Assembly (NCBI RefSeq): GCF_002067135.1
Contig: NZ_CP020105.1
Location: 1,240,001-1,304,000, forward strand
Source of the DNA: Spirosoma rigui
Lineage (GTDB): Bacteria; Bacteroidota; Bacteroidia; Cytophagales; Spirosomataceae
Length of the DNA: 64,000 bases
Direction: 5' to 3'
Shown: one piece after another, positions 1 to 6,635 of the stretch
How the letters are laid out: every line of letters begins with the position of its first letter
Position numbering within the stretch: position 1 is the stretch's first letter
Notes under the pieces: model-generated
Told to the model about the DNA's origin: nothing
Database searches by the model: none
The model's input: the letters and a program-made list of their open reading frames with translations, nothing else
Program-made: the position numbers and the translations under genes

Positions 1-173
1 GAGTTACGTTGCGTGGTATCGGGCCGGGTAGGTACTGCAGGACGCGTCGTATCTGGCTGCATACCCAGCGCACGCAGTACGTTGGGCCGGACCGGCGCTG
101 GCTGCTGCCCCCTGACTTCACCGAGCAATAGGTTTGTGGTAATAACGGCCGAAAAGACGAGACTATAGTTCAT
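1..173 (-). CDS. Secreted protein of unknown function (N-terminal part, cut by window edge)
   Basis: This is the N-terminal 57 residues of a minus-strand gene that runs off the left edge; the frame is open throughout. The product begins MNYSLVFSAVITT, a hydrophobic stretch ending near a VRG-QQ cleavage-like site, then a Pro/Thr/Arg-rich segment (RPAVPTRPDTT) typical of a low-complexity linker after a signal peptide. The frame stays open upstream to 296 with a possible GTG start at 248, but the signal peptide favours the ATG at 173. It shares its orientation with the genes at 519-1082, 2565-4280 and 4551-5471, and like them has an 11-bp repeat array upstream (364-396). The function cannot be read from this fragment. 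Confidence 0.6.
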   Translation of the reverse strand, partial: MNYSLVFSAVITTNLLLGEVRGQQPAPVRPNVLRALGMQPDTTRPAVPTRPDTTQRN

Positions 174-363
174 GTGGAAAAGGTTAGGGTAACGGTAAGT
201 AAAGTGAGTGCATAGCCGCTGATAATAAGCCCGTTGTGGTATATGCACGTGTATGATAGAATGATAATAACTAGAAATATAGAATTGGTGGATTTGTTAT
301 GGTATACGTCTTCCCGAAGCGAGCGGGTTGAGCGCAAACCAGCTCGATTGCCTCCAGGGGCAA

Positions 364-396
364 CTTAAGCAGACCTTAGAATTTGCTTAGAAATGC
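364..396 (-). promoter_or_regulatory. 11-bp direct repeat array A (3 units), candidate response-regulator operator
   Basis: Three consecutive 11-bp units start at 364, 375 and 386: CTTAAGCAGAC, CTTAGAATTTG, CTTAGAAATGC. The spacing is exactly 11 bp, about one helical turn, which is how PhoB/OmpR-type dimers bind direct half-sites. Similar arrays lie at 1158, 4341 and 5536, each upstream of a minus-strand gene. This one is about 190 bp upstream of the gene starting at 173. The rest of the non-coding stretch 174-518 holds an AT-rich part (240-300) and a small GAGCCG/CGGCTC hairpin near 413-426; I see no gene in it. Confidence 0.6.
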
Positions 397-518
397 AAAA
401 GGGGCCGAGTGAGCCGACCGGCTCCATCTCTCCTGCGTTTGTTTGTCGATCACCCCCGTACACCGAAGGTGGGGCGACTGATGAATAGGCGGAGTAGGTA
501 CCGAAAGCCGGATGGTTA

Positions 519-1082
519 CTAATCCAGGGTTGAAGCAGGCATAACGACCGTTGGTTTGTAGAACATGACTAGCGTTCCCAGCCGTTTGTTAGGGGCTGTT
601 ACGGGAGCGGAGAGTTCATAAACGGCTTTTTTGTTAAAATAAATGTCTTCTTTCTGAAGCAGGTAAACGGGAAAGCGGCTGGCAAACACAATACCCTCAT
701 TTTTTTTGTTGGTGGAGAGGGTCACTTTACCGGCGGAGTCAACCAGCAACACTTCCTGAACTCCTTTATGCTGAACCAGCGCATTGAAATACTCGCTTAT
801 TTCGCCGGGCTTGTTTTGTAATAAAGCATTCCGGACGGCCCAGCTGAAGGTTTTCATTCCAAATGTCAACTGTTGCTGATCTACAATGGCCTGATTATTC
901 TGAGCTGTTATGCGCATCAGGTTACGTTCGTGCGTAAACTGATTCGTTAACTGCCAGTTCCGGAAGAGTAAATAGCTGCAGCCGGCAAGCAACAGGATAA
1001 TGATGCCGTAGAATACGTTCCTGGGGTCCAGACTTAGTTTGGATGTTACCGTTGTTGGGGTGTTAGGTTGTTGAGTTGTCAT
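519..1082 (-). CDS. Single-pass membrane protein with a periplasmic sensor-like domain, no output domain
   Basis: 187 residues. A Gln/Thr-rich cytoplasmic N-terminus (1-22) is followed by one membrane helix (about 24-40, YGIIILLLAGCSYLLF), a helical linker (45-75) and a C-terminal region of about 110 residues. That region reads like a small Cache/PAS-type extracytoplasmic domain: VQEVLLVDSAGKVTLSTNKK, then a loop, then YELSAPVTAPNKRLGTLVMFY. The latter is the usual closing strand pair of such sensors. There is no kinase, cyclase, GGDEF or chemotaxis module, so it may act as an accessory sensor or stress subunit. It is monocistronic with repeat array B (1158-1201) upstream. The Cache-like assignment is inference; no exact family was recognised. 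Confidence 0.7.
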   Translation of the reverse strand: MTTQQPNTPTTVTSKLSLDPRNVFYGIIILLLAGCSYLLFRNWQLTNQFTHERNLMRITAQNNQAIVDQQQLTFGMKTFSWAVRNALLQNKPGEISEYFNALVQHKGVQEVLLVDSAGKVTLSTNKKNEGIVFASRFPVYLLQKEDIYFNKKAVYELSAPVTAPNKRLGTLVMFYKPTVVMPASTLD

Positions 1083-1157
1083 AGTTTATTCGTTGAGTAA
1101 TGCGTAGTAATCATCGACATAAAGTACTCGGCCGATAGCTCAAGTAACAGCGGAGAC

Positions 1158-1201
1158 GTTAGGCGGGGCTTAGGGGAGCCTTAGAATTTGGTTAGAACGT
1201 C
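1158..1201 (-). promoter_or_regulatory. 11-bp direct repeat array B (4 units), candidate response-regulator operator
   Basis: Four units start at 1158, 1169, 1180 and 1191, spaced exactly 11 bp: GTTAGGCGGGG, CTTAGGGGAGC, CTTAGAATTTG, GTTAGAACGTC. The third unit is identical to the central unit of array A. It lies 76 bp upstream of the minus-strand gene starting at 1082, and about 295 bp upstream of the plus-strand stress-protein gene at 1495, so it could serve either. The minus-strand gene is favoured because the other three arrays all precede minus-strand genes. Confidence 0.65.
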
Positions 1202-1494
1202 CCGGAAGCTACGAAAGCAATCTATCTTGGGTGATAAATTGGTTAGGACCATAAACCGTGGGTCGCGCAGCCGGGTAAAGGCCAGCAGCTCACCCGGGGC
1301 ATTCCTATCAGGCAAATACCCCGGCAATTTTGACCACCGCAGCGCCAGGAGTAGTGAGAATCACCCACCGGGTAGTGGGTGTAGCCTGGCCCAGGCAGAT
1401 TTTAAGCGAAAACTACATGGTTTTTAAGCGTATTGGTCGACTTTCGTTTTCGGCCTCACTGCGGCAAAAGCCTAGCTTGAACACATAACATCCT
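1202..1494. other. Non-coding stretch with two small palindromes
   Basis: Between array B and the universal stress protein gene there is no convincing coding sequence. It holds a hairpin with 7-bp arms CACCCAC/GTGGGTG (1362-1381), a near-palindrome GCCTGG-C-CCAGGC (1384-1396), and two copies of TTTTAAGCG (near 1402 and 1421). No clear TAnnTTTG box was found for the gene at 1495. Confidence 0.4.
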
Positions 1495-2424
1495 ATGGAC
1501 AATCACTCGACGGGAGTAATACTGGTACCTATCGACTTTACGGCGGTAACCGCTAACGCGCTGACGGTTGCCATTCGGCTGGCTCAACTGCTGAAGCTGA
1601 GTGTGCACCTGGTGCACGTGCTGGAGCCAGAGCTGATCAGTAGTGGCCTGCCCGGCAGGGTAGCGTCTGACAACGTACCGGCTTCACTCATTCAGGAAGG
1701 CACTGAACGCCTGCAGGCGCTGGCTATGCAGACGGTGCAACAACACCAGGTTGCCTGTTCAGCCAGCCACCGGGTGGGAGAGCCTGTGGAAGAAATTGCG
1801 TTCATCGGTCGGGAAACGAACACCCGGCTGATTGTAATGGGTGTTCGGCCGGGCAGCAATCTGTTGGCGCACCGACAAAATACGATTGCCTATCAACTGG
1901 TCAAAACGGCCGACAGCCCTGTGCTCACCATTCCTGCCGATCGGGTATGGCCTTCTTTCAGACGTATTCTGTTTCCAGTACGCCCCGTGCCGGGTGCGCT
2001 GGATAAATACGAATTCTCCCGGTCTTTCATCCGGGATAGTCAGACTGAATTGACGGTGCTGGCGCTGTTTAACCCTGATGAGATCATCAGCCGTCAGCAA
2101 CTGAACGACGAAATAGCCCTGCTCGACGAGAAGCTGGCTCAGGACGGTATCCGGTACCAAACCCTGTTTCAGGCTACAGAGTTAGCTGCCGAAGCTGTTC
2201 TGGGCAAAGCCACCGCTTTGGACGCCGATCTGCTGATCATTACAGCCGCTTTGAACACGACTTCAACCAACTTTTTTGTTGGCCCCTTTACCCGTCAGGT
2301 CATATACAATGCCCACCTGCCCGTGCTGGCCATTCGCCCCGAATCAACCTTGCCAACAACCACAGACCGGGTAGCCTGGCGATACGGGCAGATCGATACG
2401 GGACTGTCGGCGCTGGGCCTTTAG
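1495..2424 (+). CDS. Tandem universal stress protein (two Usp domains)
   Basis: 309 residues with two UspA-fold domains in tandem. The first (about 8-148) starts with the typical strand GVILVPIDFTAVTANAL and ends with IVMGVRPGSNLLAHRQ and SPVLTIP; its glycine-containing loop resembles the ATP-binding G-2x-G-9x-G(S/T) motif but is imperfect. The second (about 155-282) has RRILFPVRP at its start and LLIITAALNT...FVGPFTRQVIYNAHLPVLAI at its end, where the loop is more degenerate. Such proteins are cytoplasmic stress factors; in Bacteroidota tandem forms are common and their substrates mostly unknown. It is the only plus-strand gene in the block 1-5.5 kb. The fold is clear; nucleotide binding is uncertain. 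Confidence 0.9.
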   Translation: MDNHSTGVILVPIDFTAVTANALTVAIRLAQLLKLSVHLVHVLEPELISSGLPGRVASDNVPASLIQEGTERLQALAMQTVQQHQVACSASHRVGEPVEEIAFIGRETNTRLIVMGVRPGSNLLAHRQNTIAYQLVKTADSPVLTIPADRVWPSFRRILFPVRPVPGALDKYEFSRSFIRDSQTELTVLALFNPDEIISRQQLNDEIALLDEKLAQDGIRYQTLFQATELAAEAVLGKATALDADLLIITAALNTTSTNFFVGPFTRQVIYNAHLPVLAIRPESTLPTTTDRVAWRYGQIDTGLSALGL

Positions 2425-2564
2425 GATTTGCTCCGGCATACATCGCGCTCAGGTCTGGGGAGGGGATGGTCATCCGGTGGGGGCGCATTATCCCAAAATT
2501 CTGGATACAAAACCGCTACCAAAGATCGGGCTTCGGTAGCGGTATAGTACCCTATGAGCTTTTA

Positions 2565-4280
2565 TTACTGACTATCGTCGTCAGACGTAGCAATTTTGGC
2601 CAGATCCTTATTCTCAGGTAATAGCGCCAGCCCTTTTTTCAACCACTCGTTGCGGGCTGCTTCATCCTTTGTGACTAACTCATGGTAGGAGATAAGGTAC
2701 TTGAACGCAATGGCCAGGTCTTTCTTATACCGGTTTCGCTCCTCCTCTTTTCCTTCGACCATGCTGATGAACTGCTCGAAGTGAGGCTTTGCCTTGCCGT
2801 TACGTACTGCTTCTTCGGGTGTATAGGCGTAGTAGTTTGCTTTGGCCCGGTAAAGCACCGTTGGCACGTAATCGGGAGTTGCCTGTTGAGCCAGGGCCAG
2901 CGCAGAGTCGGCCAGGGCAAAGCGCGTGGTGTCGCGAATCAGTTTGCCCAGGCTATCGCGCTGGAAACCCAGCGTATAGTTACTCATACCGTAACGAAAC
3001 AAATCCTGCACATCGGCTTTGAAACCATGCCGAGCGGCAGAGTCGAGGGTGGCAACGGCCTGCGGGTGCTTCTTGGCGCGGTAGTAATACTTGGCAATGT
3101 CGCCATACAGGTTATCGGTCGTATCGAAGGGGGCGGCTTTTTCCAGATAAACGATCCCCAGCGAGTCGTTAATGGCTTTTAACGAATCGCTGCCGGCATT
3201 CTCGATACCCAGATAGGCTTGTCCCAGATACTTGTAATCGTCATACATGACTTTGTCTGGGGCTTTGTTGAGGAACGTATTGATGTTCTCGATGGCCTCC
3301 TGTGGTTTCTTGAGGGACGAATAAGCCCAGCCCTGAATGCGGTAGACAATGGGGTTTTGCGCCAGTGTAGTGCGGTTGCTATCGATCAGGTCAACCGTGC
3401 GCTGGTAGTCCTTGGCCAGAAAGTGAAACTGGGCCTGCCGCAGCAGCGTTTCCGGGCGTCGATCGTTCGATACCCGTACGTACTGATCCTGGTAGTTGGC
3501 GGCCTCTTTATACCGGTTTACCAGAAAATACAGTTCCGACAGCTGGCTGTAGGCCGGAGCGTAGTTGGGGTTAGCATCGATGGCCTTCTTGTAGTTTTCG
3601 ACGGCCAGATTCAGGTTGCGGCCCTGCCAGTAAATGTCGCCGATGCGCTGGTATGCCCGTGAAGGGTTCATACCCAGTTCAATGGCGCTCTCGTAGCGAG
3701 AAACGGCCGTACCTGCATCCCGGTTCAGGTAATGCGCATCGCCCAGAACCAGTTGAATGGCTGCGTTCTTCTTGTCACGCTCGGCGGCCCGGTTCAGGTA
3801 ATCGATAGCCTTGGCCGCGTTGACTACCTTCGGAAAGCGGGGTTTGATCGAGCCGCTATCGGGGGTAAGGTAACCAGTGTAGGCTTCGCCAATCCGGTAC
3901 AGAATATCCGCATTCTTTCCTTTGCTTGTCTTAACGACTTCCTCCAGGTTGGGGTCGGCCTGGGCCGCATTATTCTGGACAAGGTAGCTAATGGCCATGC
4001 CGGTCTTGTTGAGCGGAACCCGTTTTTCGTCCAATGGTACGCCCTGCTCGAACCAGGTGCGGGCCGAGTCGGGCTGACCCGCCCGGAGGTACCCGTAGCC
4101 CGCGTCGAAATAAGATTGCATGGATGGATTCTGCCGGGCTTGCCGGGTCAGCAGTTGCTTGGCTTCGGCAAAGCGTCCCTGATTCATCAGGGTAGCTGCG
4201 TCGGGGGCCGTCTGTTGAGCCAGTGCCGTCTGTGACAGCCCCGCCCCGGCTAGTAGTAAGCCAATAAGTTGCGTTTTCAT
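2565..4280 (-). CDS. Secreted TPR-repeat protein
   Basis: 571 residues. A clear signal peptide (MKTQLIGLLLAGAGLSQTALA, cleavage before QQ) is followed by tetratricopeptide repeats almost to the C-terminus. Readable TPR helices include RAGQPDSARTWFEQG, LNLAVENYKKAIDANPNYAPAYSQLSELY, YKEAANYQDQYVRV, KPQEAIENINTFLNKAP and KHPQAVATLDSAARHG. There is no enzymatic domain, so it probably acts as a periplasmic or outer-membrane scaffold. It is expressed alone, with repeat array C 61-105 bp upstream, and its neighbours are a coiled-coil membrane protein and an orphan sensor-like protein under the same repeat type. A role in envelope stress or assembly is inference. Confidence 0.88.
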   Translation of the reverse strand: MKTQLIGLLLAGAGLSQTALAQQTAPDAATLMNQGRFAEAKQLLTRQARQNPSMQSYFDAGYGYLRAGQPDSARTWFEQGVPLDEKRVPLNKTGMAISYLVQNNAAQADPNLEEVVKTSKGKNADILYRIGEAYTGYLTPDSGSIKPRFPKVVNAAKAIDYLNRAAERDKKNAAIQLVLGDAHYLNRDAGTAVSRYESAIELGMNPSRAYQRIGDIYWQGRNLNLAVENYKKAIDANPNYAPAYSQLSELYFLVNRYKEAANYQDQYVRVSNDRRPETLLRQAQFHFLAKDYQRTVDLIDSNRTTLAQNPIVYRIQGWAYSSLKKPQEAIENINTFLNKAPDKVMYDDYKYLGQAYLGIENAGSDSLKAINDSLGIVYLEKAAPFDTTDNLYGDIAKYYYRAKKHPQAVATLDSAARHGFKADVQDLFRYGMSNYTLGFQRDSLGKLIRDTTRFALADSALALAQQATPDYVPTVLYRAKANYYAYTPEEAVRNGKAKPHFEQFISMVEGKEEERNRYKKDLAIAFKYLISYHELVTKDEAARNEWLKKGLALLPENKDLAKIATSDDDSQ

Positions 4281-4340
4281 GTGCGTTGAGTTTAGCTGTT
4301 TTGTCTTCTATAAGGTTGATGGCACAAACTACACCGCTGA

Positions 4341-4385
4341 GTTAAGAGGAAGCTTAGAGATTACTTAGAATTAGATTAGAGGCAG
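4341..4385 (-). promoter_or_regulatory. 11-bp direct repeat array C (3 phased units plus one offset)
   Basis: Units start at 4353, 4364 and 4375 (CTTAGAGATTA, CTTAGAATTAG, ATTAGAGGCAG), exactly 11 bp apart, with a fourth related unit GTTAAGAGGAAG at 4341 that is 12 bp away. It sits 61-105 bp upstream of the TPR gene start at 4280. Reading towards the gene, a TAGTTTG sequence resembling the Bacteroidota -7 box follows within about 10 bp, so the array would cover the -33 region, the usual place for an activator. Confidence 0.65.
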
Positions 4386-4421
4386 AAATTAGGGTACTTT
4401 TCCTTACTTAAAAGCTATTTT

Positions 4422-4494
4422 GAACGCCGGAATGCAGCGCGTGCCTACAATTCCGACTAATGAGTCTTCAGCGATGTGCTGCGTTCCGGCGTTC
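4422..4494 (-). terminator. Long imperfect hairpin after the coiled-coil gene
   Basis: Arms at 4422-4440 and 4476-4494 match at 17 of 19 positions as an inverted repeat (core GAACGCCGGAA / TTCCGGCGTTC); both mismatches are of the type that pairs as G-U in RNA. It lies about 57 bp beyond the stop codon of the gene ending at 4551, in the direction of its transcription, followed by AAAATAGCTTTTAAG rather than a clean U tract. A terminator or mRNA 3'-end stabiliser is likely. Confidence 0.5.
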
Positions 4495-4550
4495 GCTGAC
4501 CGTACTGCGAACCGGTACGTATTAGCAGAAACGACCATTCAGCCCAATCC

Positions 4551-5471
4551 TCAAAAGAACCAGAAGCTATCCCGAAGCTGAAATTCAACCGATCCCAGGT
4601 AATGGGTTTTTGTATACACAGCTGCCCGGTACCTACCCGGCTTGAGCGACTGCTGCGGTTCGATCCCGAACGAAATTCGATGATCGCCCGCTCCAAAGTC
4701 GACCGACTGTTCACTATGAACTGGTATCACTTTATTAACGTCGGCCAGATTTACGGTAATCGTTCGCCGGGGTGGAATCACAGTGGCGCTGGATTCGTGG
4801 GTCAGGCTGACGAAGACATCCTGTCGGCCCTGCAATCCCAGTTCGGGCGATACGGTAAGCGATAGGGTCAGGGTTTTCACTTTTTTGGCCTTAGCCGTTT
4901 CTTTCCGGTTCGCCTTTTCGGCATCGACCCGGAATCTGTCACCCGTCAGCGCCGTGCGCGGAGCCATCATCAGCGCCTGGTTGGTCAATGTTGCAATAGT
5001 TTCATCGAGCTGGCTGGTCCGATTGGTCAACACGGTATTCGAGTCCGTCAGCCAGCCAATTTTGTCGCTCATTGCCGTGAGCTGGTTGGTCAGGCTATCA
5101 CGTGTCGTTGTTAGTCGGCTAAGCCGCTCGTTAAGCTGGCGGCTGCTTCGTGCCCACTCGGCCGAACGCCCTGCCAATGCCCGGCGGCTCATTTCTAAAC
5201 GGTTCTGCCGAGTCGTAGCGTCCTCTAATTGTTGTTGTAAGGCGGTCTGATCCGTTCGGGCCAGGGCTAACTGGTTGTTTAGCGACCGGGTATCGCTTTC
5301 GAGTTTCCACGTTGCCGACTGCAGTGAATCGGCCCGCGCCCGGGACCGGTTGTGCAACTGGGTCAAACTCCGGTTCTGATTCCAGTAAAATAGTCCACCA
5401 GCCAGAAACGCTGCTGACAGGCCACCGAGTAACCAGGTGATCCAGCCGCTTTTTTGTTCGTTGTCGTCCAT
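4551..5471 (-). CDS. Membrane-anchored coiled-coil protein with C-terminal beta domain
   Basis: 306 residues. A short acidic cytoplasmic N-terminus precedes one membrane helix (about 12-28, WLLGGLSAAFLAGGLFYW). A long coiled coil follows (about 35-165) with many Arg/Gln/Leu/Thr heptads. After a basic linker (RKETAKAKKVKTLTL) the C-terminal 110 residues are beta-rich (LSLTVSPELGLQGRQDVFVSLTH, FGIEPQQSLKPGRYRAAVYTK). The topology suggests a periplasmic rod carrying a small beta-sandwich. No family was recognised. It is divergent from the response regulator at 5892 and preceded by repeat array D, which makes it a good candidate target of that regulator. Confidence 0.8.
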   Translation of the reverse strand: MDDNEQKSGWITWLLGGLSAAFLAGGLFYWNQNRSLTQLHNRSRARADSLQSATWKLESDTRSLNNQLALARTDQTALQQQLEDATTRQNRLEMSRRALAGRSAEWARSSRQLNERLSRLTTTRDSLTNQLTAMSDKIGWLTDSNTVLTNRTSQLDETIATLTNQALMMAPRTALTGDRFRVDAEKANRKETAKAKKVKTLTLSLTVSPELGLQGRQDVFVSLTHESSATVIPPRRTITVNLADVNKVIPVHSEQSVDFGAGDHRISFGIEPQQSLKPGRYRAAVYTKTHYLGSVEFQLRDSFWFF

Positions 5472-5535
5472 GTTCGTCTATACGTTAGGGTTTACCTTTA
5501 TGCTGGCAAAATTCCGGCGCAGGGTTTACAGAAAC

Positions 5536-5568
5536 CTTAACGAGCCATTAGAATCTGATTAGAGGCTG
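5536..5568 (-). promoter_or_regulatory. 11-bp direct repeat array D (3 units), candidate response-regulator operator
   Basis: Units start at 5536, 5547 and 5558, exactly 11 bp apart: CTTAACGAGCC, ATTAGAATCTG, ATTAGAGGCTG. The array is 65-98 bp upstream of the coiled-coil gene (start 5471, minus strand) and 324-356 bp upstream of the divergent response regulator, so it could also serve autoregulation. Confidence 0.65.
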
Positions 5569-5683
5569 ATGGTAAGCGCAATAGCGATACTGCAGGCAAT
5601 CGGTATGGGCAGGGCGTGGTCGTAACAGGGTGACACGCCGGCCAACCTCCGTTCCTAAACAGGGCTGGAGACTACACAGCGAT

Positions 5684-5691
5684 TACCTTTG
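5684..5691 (+). promoter_or_regulatory. Possible -7 promoter box for the two-component operon
   Basis: TACCTTTG matches the Bacteroidota TAnnTTTG -7 consensus exactly. No good TTTG -33 box is found 19-21 bp upstream. If used, it would leave a leader of roughly 190 nt before the response regulator. The remaining sequence 5692-5891 shows no gene. Confidence 0.35.
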
Positions 5692-5891
5692 GTGTGCCGT
5701 TTATACCCAGTAGGGACAAAAAGGAACGGAACAGGGTGGAAAAGGGTATACAACCGTAGTAATGAGGTGGTATAGCGGGCAGGTACGAAGCTATACGGGC
5801 TGTTTTCGGGCTATTCGACCATTGGAAACGAGTAAGGATACCCGCAACCTGCTCTTCTTTGCCCCTGTGATCTACTCAATAAATATGTTTC

Positions 5892-6563
5892 ATGAAGATC
5901 CTTTTAGTTGAAGACGAAGAGCGGCTGGCTTCTTTTATCCGAAAAGGCATGTCGGCCGAGGGCTACGAAGTTGAAGTAGCTTACGATGGTCGTACCGGCC
6001 TGTCGTTGTTTCGTCGGGATATTTATGACATAATCATTCTGGATGTGAATCTGCCACAGATGAACGGCTTTGACCTGTGCCGGCTCATCCGCTCCGAAAA
6101 TGAGAGCGTTCCCGTGCTGATGCTCACCGCCCTGGACAGCATGGCCGACAAGTCGGATGGTTTCAACGCCGGTGCCGATGACTACCTGGCCAAACCGTTC
6201 GAATTTCAGGAGTTGCTGCTACGCGTCAGAGCGCTGACGCGCCGGAGTGGCTCCAAGCCGAAGCAAATACTACGGCTGGCCGATCTGGAGCTCAACCTGG
6301 ACAGCAAGACTGTAACGCGCGCGGGCAAACGCATTGACCTGACCACCCGCGAATACGCGCTGGTGGAATACATGATGCTCAACAAGGGGAAAATCATCTC
6401 ACGTGTCGATATCAGTGAACGCGTCTGGAGTCTTAATTTTGATAACAACAGCAACGTTATCGACGTGTATATCAGCTACCTGCGTAAAAAGATTGACAAA
6501 GACTTCTCCCCAAAACTGTTGCATACCATTGTGGGTATGGGATACGTTCTTCGGGAAAATTAA
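5892..6563 (+). CDS. OmpR/PhoB-family response regulator
   Basis: 223 residues, the normal length for this family. The receiver domain (1-120) has the acidic pair in LLVEDEE, phospho-acceptor Asp51 (IIILDVNLPQ), the Thr switch in VLMLTA and Lys101 (DDYLAKPF). The winged-helix DNA-binding domain (about 128-222) has the usual TTREYALVEYMM, ISRVDISERVW and VIDVYISYLRKKID segments. It pairs with the kinase at 6636, although a REP element separates the two genes. This family binds direct repeats of about 11 bp, which fits the four 11-bp arrays upstream of the minus-strand genes nearby; that link is inference. The general type is that of CusR/ArlR-like regulators. Confidence 0.95.
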   Translation: MKILLVEDEERLASFIRKGMSAEGYEVEVAYDGRTGLSLFRRDIYDIIILDVNLPQMNGFDLCRLIRSENESVPVLMLTALDSMADKSDGFNAGADDYLAKPFEFQELLLRVRALTRRSGSKPKQILRLADLELNLDSKTVTRAGKRIDLTTREYALVEYMMLNKGKIISRVDISERVWSLNFDNNSNVIDVYISYLRKKIDKDFSPKLLHTIVGMGYVLREN

Positions 6564-6566
6564 GTT

Positions 6567-6625
6567 GTAACGCGGACCGGTGTCCGCTTTTCATGACCAA
6601 CGATGCGGATCTGAGTCCGCGTTAC
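6567..6625. repeat. REP/BIME-like palindromic element between response regulator and kinase genes
   Basis: Outer arms GTAACGCGGAC (6567-6577) and GTCCGCGTTAC (6615-6625) are a perfect 11-bp inverted repeat. Inside each half is a smaller hairpin: GCGGAC-CGGT-GTCCGC at 6572-6587 and GCGGAT-CTGA-GTCCGC at 6605-6620. Two small palindromes in opposite orientation inside a larger one is the architecture of a bacterial interspersed mosaic element. The CGTAACGCGGACTT core recurs around the decayed transposase at 49.6-50.4 kb. It starts 4 bp after the regulator stop codon and ends 10 bp before the kinase start. Confidence 0.75.
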
Positions 6626-6635
6626 GCCTACGCTC

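Noticed and set aside
1188-1427. 79-codon plus-strand ORF upstream of the universal stress protein gene
   Set aside because: It uses a TTG start inside repeat array B, has no recognisable domain, and its composition (Arg/Ser-rich) looks like a chance frame.
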